Origin: Plutella xylostella
Taxonomy: Eukaryota; Arthropoda; Insecta; Lepidoptera; Plutellidae
Direction of reading: 5' to 3'
Length of the DNA stretch: 64,000 nucleotides
NCBI RefSeq assembly: GCF_932276165.1
Contig: NC_063988.1
Coordinates: 2,542,001 to 2,606,000 of the forward strand
Part shown: positions 1-11,012 of the stretch, one piece after another
Layout: the number at the start of each line of letters is the position of its first letter
Numbering within the stretch: position 1 is the stretch's first letter
The notes under the pieces: generated by a model
The model's input: the letters and a program-made list of their open reading frames with translations, nothing else
Databases searched by the model: none
What the model was told of the DNA's origin: nothing
Position numbers and translations under genes: made by a program

Positions 1-1570
1 TACAAATAGATTCGCAATCGCCGTGTGCACTATTCTCTTTCTCACTCAAACCATAGATGTTGCCGACAAAAAAATAAAACCTAAATATGGGGAAATTTAA
101 CTTATCATAATACCAAAAACAAAACTTGAGTATATCGTCGGTTGATAGGAAAAAGTCACTAAAGGCTAATTTTTCAATAGCCAGACAAAAGTTTTGCTGG
201 GAAATAATTTTGATGCTGTTGCGTCTCAATGTTTCTCAATGTTTGTATTACCCAGATAACATTTATCTGAATATTGAAAAATCAGCCTTAGTGAGTTTTT
301 CCTGTCAACCGACGATATAAGAAAAAAAACTTTACTCATACTTATTTGATTTCAATATAATTATTTAATATACACAAACTGAGTGGATTGTATAATTCAT
401 TGTCTTCGTCCAATCGAAACAATCCTCTTCAAAATGTGCCGAACACAATTTTTGTATGTTTCTTTGGTTCCCAATTTGTGCGACCGGTAATGTCTATCCA
501 TTTTCTTGATAATTTTTTTTCTGTCGGAAACCTATGAAGCATAGATAAATGGATGAGCATGAGCATTATAATCGTGGGCCAAATATGTAATGGGGTTTTT
601 TTAAAGGAAACACGTATTTCGTATCAATACAATAAACTTTATATTATACAGAAGAAATCACACATAGAAGAAAAAAACGAAACGAAGGTTTCCTCACAAT
701 GAGAGGCACCTCATTTGAAAGAGGAGAATGACTTCTACAAAATACAATCTTCACAAAAACCGAATTCGTGCGCCCCATTTGTAAACCCAACCCGAGTCCG
801 TTACAATTTCTAGTATTTTCTTTGCATACTATAATATTTGTGGGTAAAATAAATTTTCAATAACTTGCAACACCATGTGATTTGTTATGATATGGTACCT
901 CGTAATTTTTACTTAAAACTGATACTAAAAGACCTTACAGTATTAAAATTAGTATCGTTTTATATTAAAATCGAGCCAATAGATAGTACTATGATGAATG
1001 TAAGCTTGTTAAACTTGATAGTATCTACTTACATGTGAAAATATATCTCATCCATCATTCCATCGTGTTTTCGTTCATTATGCTCTATACAACCGAACAA
1101 AATCCACCCACCCATGTCACACACTCGTTAAGTGATGATAATAGTCTAATAAACTTAATAAACACCCACAAATCACTAGCAAATCAAAAATAAATAGCAT
1201 TTAGAAAATTTTGTTGTAACTGTCAGCCTTTGTTTGGCACAGATTTTTCATTTGTTTCATTGTTTGGCACAGAGAACTGACGTAAACAGGCGCCACAGCA
1301 AAAAGGACAAAAAACATTTACAGCTTAACGTTTCTTTCTCAAGCTTAATGTAGCTAAGCGTCTCTTTTTCGCAATGTCAGAACTGTCACGATTATACCCC
1401 TGTGCCCTATGCTAACATTTAAGACTGATATCAAAAAGTGACTCAATTTAATCAGTCACTTCACATGTTGTCTTATTATGGCCATACTAGCCGTGCTGTA
1501 TACGATTAATTATGTAATTATAATTTTAATCAAGATATTCGATATTCTATTAACCATCCACCTTCCACAG
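1..1570. other. Upstream intron of Prp8, non-coding
   Basis: No coding exon is visible here. The stretch is AT-rich and ends with a pyrimidine tract and acceptor (ccttccacag) directly before the first visible Prp8 exon, so it is most simply the 3' part of a Prp8 intron. It holds one hairpin MITE (133-317) and a short direct repeat, tgtttggcacaga, near 1250-1275. I see nothing else I can name. Confidence 0.6.
133..317. mobile_element. 185 bp hairpin MITE with TA target site
   Basis: The arms tatcgtcggttgataggaaa (left) and its inverse ending at 317 pair over about 45 bases with few mismatches, continuing through a shared 'atttttcaata' block. TA dinucleotides flank both ends (131-132 and 318-319), as expected for a Tc1/mariner-type non-autonomous element. 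The ORF across it is just hairpin sequence and not a gene. Confidence 0.75.
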
Positions 1571-4500
1571 CGCCTACGGCAACTGGTTCCCGGGCTGCAA
1601 GCCGCTCATCCAGCAGGCCATGGCCAAGATCATGAAGGCGAACCCCGCGCTCTACGTGCTCCGGGAGAGGATCCGTAAGGCGCTGCAACTGTACTCGTCG
1701 GAGCCCACGGAGCCCTACCTGAGCAGCCAGAACTATGGGGAGCTGTTCTCTAATCAGATCATCTGGTGAGTGGCTCCAGAGATAGCGCAGTTTGTGGTCT
1801 TTGAGATAGTAAAGGTTTTTAGGTAGTTATTGCAATGCCACTGTAAGGGTAGCCCTACAGGTTTTTGCAAATAAATAACAACGATTTGTGTAAGTATATC
1901 ATCAATTTCACTGTTTAGCCGTAGTTTTATATTCTTATCACTCTTTGCAGATCTTGAATCAAGTTTCCTCATGTAGTGTGTCGAACAAATCTATCCAAAC
2001 CATACTTTAGTGAGCCACACTCTCACAGCTAGTATTTTAGCTATGTGTCTCTTGGGCTACATAATTTATTTATCTTAATTCAAATCTAACAAGCCCGCAA
2101 CTAAAGCCCAACATCCTTACAGGTTCGTGGACGATACCAACGTGTACCGAGTGACGATCCACAAGACGTTCGAGGGCAACCTCACCACGAAGCCGATCAA
2201 CGGCGCCATCTTCATCTTCAACCCGCGCACGGGACAGCTGTTCCTGAAGATCATCCACACGAGCGTGTGGGCCGGTCAGAAGCGGTTGGGTCAGGTGAGA
2301 AATCAATTCAAATATTGAATAGCCATCAAGTGTAAATTAATGATCTTAAAATAAAATAGTACTCACAACTTGGTACCCAAGAAACCGTACCTTGAGAAGA
2401 TGCGGATATGTGTTTGATACAGCATCATGGCATCGGAGCAAAACCCTCAAGCAATGTTTGCTCTAATAGCATTAATAAAATTGGACAGTTTTGCAAGTGC
2501 ACTGCTATACTAAAACTAACAAAATAACTTTATGAAATTACTAATCAGCTCCTCCTGTGTTGTACAGTTGGCCAAATGGAAGACTGCTGAAGAAGTGGCG
2601 GCGTTGATTCGTTCGCTGCCGGTGGAGGAGCAGCCGAAACAGATCATTGTTACCAGGAAGGGAATGTTGGACCCTCTTGAGGTAAGATGATCATGTCATA
2701 TATCATATTGTATAAAAATATTTTTAATGGACTATGTCCAAAAGCAAGTACCCTGTAGGCTAGAAATTACGCCACCTCCTTGATATATTTATTGGAATAT
2801 AAACTATTTATTTTTTATCAACATCGTGGCTTTCGATACTTTTTTAATTACTTGTATTATTTGAATTATAATGTATTTCTACACATTTCCTATTGGGGGC
2901 AACGATCTCTAATTTCAATCAAAGATTTACCCAAAATCCTAAAGATATTATCTTCATATCTAACCCCACTTCAACCCTCCCACATAAATCTACTTGACTA
3001 TAACCTCACTATCCCCTTCCAGGTGCACTTGCTAGACTTCCCGAACATCGTGATCAAGGGCTCGGAGCTGCAGCTGCCGTTCCAGGCGTGCCTCAAGGTG
3101 GAGAAGTTCGGGGACCTCATCCTGAAGGCCACAGAGCCTCAGATGGTGTTGTTCAACCTGTACGATGACTGGCTGAAGACTATATCGAGTTATACTGTGA
3201 GTTTTATTCCATTTCGGCGTATTAAGAGGTAGAGGAAGGGGGAAATGGTGGAATAATTTTGTCGGGATACTGACGACAGAAACATTTACATTGTACATAA
3301 ATTATGCGACGCCTTTGCCAGTAAATGGGTAACAATATTATTGAGTAAATTAAAATATACGATAAGTATAGTAGAAATCTAAAGCAAATGAAAAAAAAAG
3401 AAAAGCAATGCATAAGTTATTTGCGGGGTAATAGCCTCATCTGTCTTCTAAGCTTCCACTAAGCTACTATACGGCAATAAGTGTAACCTATCACACAAAT
3501 ATATAACTAAAAAGTAAAAGATACCTTTGGTGATATTATATCAAGTCCCTCACTATATCCCAAACACGCTAACATAACTCACCACTTAATTAATCTCTCA
3601 GGCGTTCTCCCGTCTGATCCTGATCCTGCGAGCTCTACACGTGAACACAGAACGTACCAAGGTGCTCCTGAAGCCGGACAAGACGACGCTGACGGAGCCG
3701 CACCACATCTGGCCCACGCTCACCGACGATGACTGGATCAAGGTCGAGGTGCAACTGAAGGACCTTATTTTGGCGGATTATGGGAAGAAGAACAAGTGAG
3801 TTGCTTTGTGATGATATATTGTTAGTTTGTGGTCGAAAGTGGTGATACACTACCATTGTGATTTGAGCAATCGCTTAACATTCGGACACACAACATAACG
3901 TTAAAAACCCGCCGCAGTATTACAATTAGGATAACATGTGTATGTTATGTATGCTGATTGGGTCCACCCCTTTTGGAGTTACATAACCAGTAGCCACCGA
4001 CACACTACTACCTCTGTGTTCTTAGTTATTATCTAAATCCATCAAAGCAAATTTTGAGAAAATAATTGAAATTTACACTCATAGCTGGACTTTTTACCAC
4101 CACACAGTTTGACTTATCTCGTCATTCTCACCCATTCACTGGTTAAAACCACCGAAGCTCACCATCCAACCTCTACCCACAGCGTGAACGTGGCCTCGCT
4201 CACCCAATCAGAGATCCGAGACATAATCCTCGGCATGGAGATCTCGGCTCCCTCCGCCCAGCGCCAGCAGATCGCCGAGATCGAGAAGCAGAGCAAGGAG
4301 CAGAGCCAGCTGACGGCTACCACGACCAGGACCGTCAACAAGCACGGAGACGAGATCATCACTAGTACCACTAGTAATTATGAGTCGCAGACTTTCAGGT
4401 GAGTGTTTTAATAATGTACTTATAACATTTGTAAGTGTTCATAATTATTATGATACGTAAAGGTGACGATGGTAATTCGTTAGTTTGAAAACATAGTGAA

Positions 4501-7500
4501 AGCTTATCTTGGAGCCATAATATATATCATCATTACGATGTTCTGGACAAAAGCCTCTACCAACGAGCGCTACTACACTTCTCAGCCTTCTTCATCCAGC
4601 CACTACAGGCTTGGTTGGCTGCCTTTTTTAAGATCGTCAGTCCAGCGGGCCACCATGCATATCGTTGATGTCCCCTCGAAAAAGACCGTAACCGAAATCA
4701 TAGTCCAGCTATGATGTCTATTTACTCAATTTTACCCTTATCTACCTACAGTTCGAAGACGGAATGGCGCGTGCGTGCCATATCGGCCACGAACCTGCAT
4801 CTTCGCACGAACCACATCTACGTGAGCTCGGACGACATCAAGGAGAGCGGCTACACGTACATCCTGCCCAAGAACCTGCTCAAGAAGTTTGTCACCATCT
4901 CCGACCTGAGGGCACAGGTAAGTTATTATTGCCTTACTAGCTGTTTCCGCGAGCTACGCTTCGCCTTAAACAGGTTTTCCCGTGGGAATTTCGGGATAAA
5001 AAGTAGCCTATGTGTTCCAGGGTCTCAGGTAACTCCAAATTTCGTTAAAATTGGATCAGCCGTTTTGACGTGAAGAAGTAACACACATACTCACTAACTT
5101 TCGCATTTATAATATTAGTAGGATTATTCATCAGCCAGTATTCGTCCACTGCTGAACAAAGGCCCCCAAAAGAGAAAATAAATATTATGTTGTTGGACTT
5201 CATCTTTCAACCACTATCTGTATTTCATAAACTAATGTTCTAAACCGCTCTACAGGTTTTTTTTCGTTACATTAGCCATTGGTTTTAGGGGTGTAGGTTT
5301 ATATTCAGATATTTATTTAGCTTCCGACCATACTTGTTTATTATTTACAATGCGAAGATAACATAACATTTGTTTATGCTTACTAGTGCATGACATGACA
5401 CATAGATAAGAAACAAACACCGGTTTTCACCTGTGCATTATCTTGCGCTTTAGCAGATCAACTACCTCAACCAGTCATAATACTAAAACAAGTCACGTTT
5501 TTAATAACAAAGTCATCTAGATTTCAATATCATCACCTAAGATATCAGATTGATGCCTGGATTTGACCTTGATGTCCATCCATAAACCAAGCAAAAAAAA
5601 CGTCAGATGGGGGTTTCAGAAATTACCTATATACCTCCTAATACTAAAGCCGAACGTCCACTGCGAGCTAAACTAAGATAGTTTAGCTTAGCTTCGCATA
5701 TTTGAGCCAGTTTTTCGTAAATGTGCATCCATCGCAAAGTACGCACATGTATGAACAACTGGTTTAGCCGGCAGTGGGCGTTCGGCATTACAGCCCTATA
5801 CTTTCTTGGATACCACTACATATATCCCTTTCTTTGCAGATCGCCTGCTACCTCTACGGAACCTCACCGCCCGACAACCCGATGGTGCGCGAGGTGCACT
5901 GCGCCGTGCTCCCGCCGCAGTGGGGCACGCACCAGGCCGTGCACCTGCCACGCCAGCTGCCCAAGCACCCCGCGCTGGCGCACCTGCAGCCGCTGGGCTG
6001 GATGCACACGCAGCCGAATGAACTGCCGCAGCTGTCGCCTCAGGTGAGATAGCTGAAATAGCCTACTCCGTCGTGTCGGCAACTGGTGCATGCAAAATGT
6101 GCCTAAATGCTTGAGCGTACAGTTGTGACAGCTTGTTTCGTTCATTAGTATTGCGAAAATCACACTGAACTTGGTCCGCAAGGTATGATAGATAACGCAC
6201 AAGTAATTGGGAGAAACAGGCCTGCCTCTAGTGCCTTTGTTTCTCAAAGGTTTCCGTAAGTTATTGTGTTCAGCACATTACTATAAAATCTTCAAAGCAA
6301 ACTTTATGTTCCAACTATTGCCAATAACTAAGACTTTGTGCATTATTAGCAGCAAAGACACCCAACTATCCTCTTGGCAAACAAATTAACTAAATATATT
6401 AATCCAACCTCTCCCATGCAGGACATCACCACACACGCCAAAGTCATGTCAGAGAACCCGAGCTGGGACGGCGAGAAGACCATCATCATCACCTGCTCCT
6501 TCACCCCCGGTTCATGCTCGCTCACGGCCTACAAGCTGACCCCCAGCGGCTACGAGTGGGGAGTGAAGAACACGGACCGAGGGAACAACCCCAAGGGATA
6601 TCTGCCGAGCCACTACGAGAAGGTGCAGATGTTGCTGTCTGACAGATTCCTCGGCTATTTCATGGTGCCTTCGCAGGGCAGTTGGAATTACAACTTTATG
6701 GGTGAGTGTGGAATGAAATCTTTAGTGTCTAATTATGTTGCTATAACGTTTATATACGTCTGCATCATCATCAGCCTATAATCTTGACATATACAGGGCA
6801 AAAAGGGTATAATACACTCGCGAGCAACCAAATCGACTCAAGCCTTCACGGCGCACATATACATTGATTTTCCTAAAACGATAAATGGTAAATATAAAAG
6901 TGATATGTCATTCGAAAGCTGAAGAATTAGGCTTTCAATTAAGATCAATACCATAAAAAAAAACTAAGCGCAGATTTAATGACGCATTTTAATTGCCCGT
7001 CAGTGTTAATTACCTCATTAGGAATCCACGCCTTGCGCTACCTGATCCCGCTATAAAACCTTTCCACATCCGGTGTACCTTATCAGTCGCTTGTTGCAAG
7101 TTGACCGGTACACATCTCGTTGCATTGTATTCCTTGTTTTCGCAAACCCATGGATACCACACCAGAAGAAGCTGCTCAAGTTGTTGCCTTGCTGCAACAA
7201 GGGTTAAGTCAGCGAGCAGTCGCTGCCCAGCTCCACTTGAGCCAGTCTGCTGTATCCCGAGTATACAGACGGTTCCAAGAGACTGGTGCCTTCAATCGAA
7301 GACCAAGAACGGGCCGCCACCGCTGCACTTCAGAGAGAGACGACCGCTTCATTGTCTCAACCTCGCTGCGCAATCGACACCTTACGGGCGTTGATGTGCA
7401 GCAAGAACTGAGACGTGTACGACAAGTGGCTGTCAGCGAGTGGACAGTGAGAAGACGCTTGAAGGAAGCCAACTTGACACCAAAAAGACCTGCATCAGGC

Positions 7501-8845
7501 CCCAAATTGACTGCAGGCCACCGACAAGCGCGTCTTCAGTTTGCTCGAGAGCATCTCGATTGGAGCATTGCGCAATGGCGGTCGGTCCTGTTTACTGATG
7601 AGTGCAGAGTGTGTCTGCATGGCAGTGACAGGAGAGGCCGGGTCTACCGGCGTCCGGGGGAACGATTTGCCCAATGTTGTTTCGCTGAAACAGTAGCATA
7701 TGGCGGCGGTTCCTGCATGATGTGGGCTGGTATTTCTCTAGAGGGAAAAACCGCACTTGTTTTCGTGCCTGGAGGCGGCCGAGGAGGCGGGTTAACAGCT
7801 GATCGGTACATCACCGACATTCTACTCGGTCATGTTGTGCCCTATGCAGAATTTGTCGGTGAAGACTTCGTGCTAATGCACGACAATGCCCGCTGCCACA
7901 CGGCACGAGTCAGTCGGCAGTTTCTGAGAGAGAAGGAATTGCGCACGATGGACTGGCCTGCGCTCAGTCCTGACCTGAATCCCATCGAACACTTATGGGA
8001 CGAGCTCAAAAGAAGAGTTCGGGCCAGGAATCCAGTCCCTGCAAGCGTGGACGAGCTGAAGACAGCTTTATTAGAGGAGTGGGACGGCATTCCTCAGGAA
8101 ACTGTCAAAAAGTTGATAAGGTCTATGAGAAACAGGCTGCAGGCTGTAATTAGGGCAAGAGGGGGCAATACAAAGTATTGATTTAAATAAATAAATTTTT
8201 ATCTTAACATTTTTTGTTTAATTTGTATAATACGATACCCATACCCTTTTTTCCTAAATTCCCGTTTTTCCTACAATTGCGTTCAGACATCATTTATTTC
8301 AAAAATGATGAATGGATTTCAATAATAATGATATCAAATTAAAGCTGACATCTTAAGCTTTTAAATGACATATCATTTTTATTATTTCTATTCATAATTT
8401 TACTTGTATTAATGTATGTTTGCGCCGTCAAGGCTTGAGTCGATTTGGTTGCTCGCGAGTGTAGTAAACCAAAATCGGGTGACTCAGGGGGTCTAAACAA
8501 CTGAACAACTTTTGTTCTTCAACATGTGGAATTTCGAGAAAAAAGCCACACCCTATTTTTGGCTTACTATACACACCACTTTTGCAACCCCTGTATATGC
8601 CCAGCAAACGCAAGAATTTGTCGTCTCATCCACATAATATGTCCGTTCTCCAACACATCAACTAACCACCTCCTTTCTCCCCAGGTGTACGCCACGACCC
8701 GAACATGAAGTACGGCGTGCAACTAGGCAACCCTCGCGAGTTCTACCACGAGGTGCACCGGCCGGCCCACTTCATGAACTTCGCGGCCATGGAGGACGCG
8801 TCCGCGCCCATGCTCGCCGCCGACAGAGAGGACGCCTTCGCTTAG
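1571..8845 (+). CDS. Prp8: Pre-mRNA-processing-splicing factor 8 (Prp8), C-terminal ten exons
   Basis: Prp8 is the central scaffold of the U5 snRNP and of the spliceosome active site in the nucleus. Exons: 1571-1765, 2123-2294, 2568-2681, 3023-3196, 3602-3795, 4183-4398, 4752-4917, 5840-6043, 6422-6701, 8685-8845. All junctions are GT-AG and keep phase, giving about 625 residues that match the end of the 2,335-residue human protein almost line for line. The fragment opens in the linker before the RNase H-like domain (AYGNWFPG, then [14 protein letters not shown]), which covers roughly residues 59-280. The Jab1/MPN domain that binds Brr2 runs from about 357 to the end ([14 protein letters not shown]). 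The conserved tail DREDAFA ends at the TAG at 8843. The first base of exon 1571 completes a codon begun upstream, so about 1,700 residues lie outside the window. Coding exons are clearly GC-richer than the introns. The last intron is swollen to 2 kb by a Tc1 insertion. Confidence 0.97.
4545..4670 (-). mobile_element. RTE-type LINE 3' fragment in Prp8 intron
   Basis: The segment resembles part of the RTE-like block at 20960-21050: both carry a 'ccttc(c/t)tcatcca' stretch followed by 'gtcagtccagcgggc'. It is short, degraded and antisense to Prp8. It explains the small ORFs seen between Prp8 exons 4183-4398 and 4752-4917. Confidence 0.5.
4930..5170. repeat. Dispersed lepidopteran repeat plus RTE tail
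   Basis: 4932-5123 has the familiar lepidopteran repeat layout: 'ccgcgagctacgcttcgcc', then 'gggataaaaagtagcctatg', then 'tttcgcatttataatattag'. A better copy sits at 54655-54861 and fragments at 19060-19094 (inverted) and near 33530. The following bases (5130-5167), read on the minus strand, resemble the 'cagcagtgga' end of RTE LINEs. I cannot assign the first part to a named family with certainty. Confidence 0.6.
5648..5786. mobile_element. 140 bp hairpin MITE
   Basis: The left arm gccgaacgtccactgcgagc pairs with the right arm ending gcagtgggcgttcggc, about 25 paired bases with a few mismatches. It lies in the Prp8 intron before exon 5840-6043. No clear target-site duplication was found, so the superfamily is open. 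Confidence 0.6.
6815..8461 (+). mobile_element. Complete Tc1-family DNA transposon
   Basis: A 1,647 bp element with terminal inverted repeats that start cactcgcgagcaaccaaatc and match over about 45 bp with a single clear mismatch, then fade into weaker similarity to about 130 bp. TA target duplications lie at 6813-6814 and 8462-8463. It sits sense in the last intron of Prp8 and carries one uninterrupted transposase gene, so it looks young and possibly still active. Confidence 0.93.
7150..8181 (+). CDS. Tc1-type transposase (DD34E), 343 aa
   Basis: Cut-and-paste transposase of the Tc1 group (IS630-Tc1-mariner superfamily), acting on the flanking inverted repeats. The N-terminal half (about residues 5-110) is a paired-like helix-turn-helix DNA-binding region ([17 protein letters not shown]). 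The catalytic triad is D150 (LFTDEC), D245 (MHDNARCH) and E280 ([10 protein letters not shown]). Exactly 34 residues separate the second D from the E, the Tc1 signature. The glycine-rich box GGGRGGG lies near 208-214. Length is normal for the family and no stop or frameshift is present. The ATG at 7150 is in good context; the frame stays open upstream but has no earlier ATG. It has its own reading frame and is unrelated to the host gene Prp8. Confidence 0.95.
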   Translation: MDTTPEEAAQVVALLQQGLSQRAVAAQLHLSQSAVSRVYRRFQETGAFNRRPRTGRHRCTSERDDRFIVSTSLRNRHLTGVDVQQELRRVRQVAVSEWTVRRRLKEANLTPKRPASGPKLTAGHRQARLQFAREHLDWSIAQWRSVLFTDECRVCLHGSDRRGRVYRRPGERFAQCCFAETVAYGGGSCMMWAGISLEGKTALVFVPGGGRGGGLTADRYITDILLGHVVPYAEFVGEDFVLMHDNARCHTARVSRQFLREKELRTMDWPALSPDLNPIEHLWDELKRRVRARNPVPASVDELKTALLEEWDGIPQETVKKLIRSMRNRLQAVIRARGGNTKY

Positions 8846-10018
8846 GTTACTATTGTGTTGTGGCTGGTTCTTTAGCAATTGAAGATTTTGAGCTGTCAGT
8901 ATTAAAAAATCTTGGTAAAATTTGTGTCTTCTAAATGTTATGTATAACAACAGCTAGTTTACTGATGTACGGTGGCCTGCGCCTAAAACTATACAGGCGG
9001 AGTTTTTAAAATAGCGATCCCTGATGATGAAGGGACCAGCTACATCTGTTAAATCCGGGGACGTGTTGTGTGTGATGTGTGTAGCAGTGGTGTTTATGTG
9101 AATGTGCTTGAGCAGCATGTGAGCTTGAGATCGCTATTTTAAAAACTCCGCCTGTATACTTTTAGGCGCAGGCCACCGTACCAAGGCTTGTAGTAAGCCA
9201 GATTACAGCTTCCGGCATTTCTTACTGCCGGCAATTTAGCTTTTATCAGGCATTTTTGTTTTGACAGCTCAAATATGTTTGGTTGCTTTAGAATCTGCTA
9301 CAGTATAGTCAGATTCAAATAGGATAGGTTTTGTGGATAAGTTCGCACACAATAAATGAAACCATTCAATCAAGTGGATAACTAACAGCTATCACAGCTT
9401 CTATGATATTTGAATTATGAGGTCATGAGTGCAAGCTAAGACAATGAATATGTACTGGACTTGAACAATGAGAAGAAGTCATTCCGATACAATCTACAAT
9501 TGTGTAATAAACTCGTGGCAATCAATTTGTTTATCGTTAATAATAATAACACGTGTTCTATTTCCATGTGACGAGTGTTACTATGTAGATTGTAGAGAAC
9601 AGTTGATAAAATGTGCATATTACTGTCTTAGCTTTCGCTCTATCTTTAGTTGATTGAAGTGCTTGATCTTTATGAATGGGAATGGCTAAGCCACTGGTGA
9701 TCTGGGTATATACCTACTGTTAGAACGGGTTTTGATTTAGTCATCACTTTCCACGAATCCCGGTAAATCTAAATTTTTCCATATCTAATACATTTTGCTG
9801 GCAATTTTGTTAGACATCCTTGTGTGTGGTGAACATGAAAATGTGATAGCAAAGTTCTTTTAGCATAAGTAATGACGTATGTTTAAGATTTTGTATATAA
9901 TAAGGATTACAATAAATTTTAATAAATTACTAAGTTACATCTTTCATTTTGATATTCACCACTGATAATATGAATACAAGAATAGGTAGAAGAAATAAGT
10001 TATAATTAGAAACAAACT
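8846..10018. other. Prp8-MSH4 convergent intergenic region
   Basis: This is the shared 3' flank of two tail-to-tail genes. It contains the 209 bp MITE at 8970-9178, a small inverted repeat (ccggcatttcttactgccgg) near 9213, and AATAAA-like hexamers at about 9350 and 9910 that could serve Prp8 polyadenylation. No further coding sequence is apparent. Confidence 0.6.
8970..9178. mobile_element. 209 bp TA-flanked palindromic MITE (copy 1)
   Basis: Terminal inverted repeats of about 50 bp begin cggtggcctgcgcctaaaa and continue through 'tacaggcggagtttttaaaa' and 'tagcgat'. TA dinucleotides at 8968-8969 and 9179-9180 are the target duplication. A second copy in inverted orientation starts at 63846 and runs off the window, sharing internal sequence such as the 'acgtgttgtgtgtgatgtgt' stretch (as its complement). 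Confidence 0.9.
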
Positions 10019-11012
10019 TTAATCTCTAAACTCCATTGGAGGCGTTAAAATAACATTTTCGAGGAACGAAACATTTACTAGCTCATCGTTAATCTCCTTA
10101 ATGGTTTCCCTCATTAACTCTTCGTCTACCGATGATGATGATGTACCAACTGCACTAAATTGAGATATCAAAGTTTCATCGGTTTCAAGAACCTGGGTTA
10201 GAGCCTCCGCTATATCTAAATCGTCCACTTCCATGCTGTGTGTCTCAATTGCATGTGAAATGTTATTTATTTCCTCTTCCATAGCTGTTTGTCTTGCATT
10301 TGATTGCTCTAAATAAGTCAATGAATCCATTTCGGGAGCTTCACATTCTAAATTGCGATTGAACTCATTACGCATCACATTGTTCACACTTGGTAAACTA
10401 TGACTACTTAGACGTGATATATTTTGAGACATTTGGGCGTAGGATTCTGTATTTATCTCATGGTTTCTATTTGGCGAATTCACTCTTTGGCTACTTAGAC
10501 TGGATAGATTTTGAGTCATTTGGGTTGTGTTAATAATGTCTTCAGCAACTGCACTTTTATTACCCAGCTGGCTGTTCTTCTGTGGTGTTTCGACGTTATC
10601 AAAGTTGTCTATATCTCTTATTATAGTATTGAGCAACTCATTAGATGATCTTACCGATGTGTAGTTTGGGTTTTCATTTGTGGAATGATTATCCGTTTCG
10701 TCAGTGGTGCTGTAAACTACTCTTGGTGGTTTTTGTGCAATTGCATGTATAGGTTTCGCATTTATATTGGGAATCTTATCCATGTCATCTACGTCTGTTG
10801 TGCTATACACTAATGGTGTTGTCTTTTTTGCTACAATTGGATTGGACACATCATTTTCGAAATCAGAATTGCTATATAAAATTGATTGCGGTTTCCTTCG
10901 ATTCATAGTGTTTTCAACAAACGTATCTCTGCTTGATACAATTTGGTTGGAACTCTCCATTCCCCTTCTATTTGGGTTTGAGGATTTGCCACTCGTATCA
11001 CTGATACTATTT
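10019..11012 (-). other. Msh4: Disordered C-terminal extension of MSH4
   Basis: The last exon encodes 388 residues. The first 55 or so resemble the MSH4 tail (LLQKFKQDHPEVIEKL). The rest, about residues 958-1289, has no family I recognise and is rich in Ser, Asn, Asp and Thr. It holds three copies of an aromatic-acidic motif (SILYSNSDFEND, PLVYSTTDVDD, RVVYSTTDETD; about residues 1002, 1025 and 1056) and two copies of a longer one (TQMTQNLSSLSSQRV near 1122, AQMSQNISRLSSHSL near 1151). The end is acidic and helix-prone. The frame is uninterrupted through the stop at 10019. Confidence 0.8.

Larger units (their letters stand above)
6794..8593. mobile_element. TA-flanked MITE split by the Tc1 insertion
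   Basis: The left piece (6794-6814, cagggcaaaaagggtata) and right piece (8464-8593, ending ttttgcaacccctg) are the two ends of one element interrupted by the Tc1 transposon at 6815-8461. TA flanks lie at 6792-6793 and 8594-8595. Its inner sequence (gggtgactcaggggg and 'gaacaac.tttgttct') matches the related copy around 46555-46750. This gives an order of events: MITE first, Tc1 second. Confidence 0.6.

Noticed and set aside
5721..6052. Several overlapping ORFs of 70-127 residues on both strands
   Set aside because: They are shadow frames of the GC-rich Prp8 exon 5840-6043.
7209..7505. Minus-strand ORF inside the Tc1 element
   Set aside because: Antisense shadow of the transposase frame.
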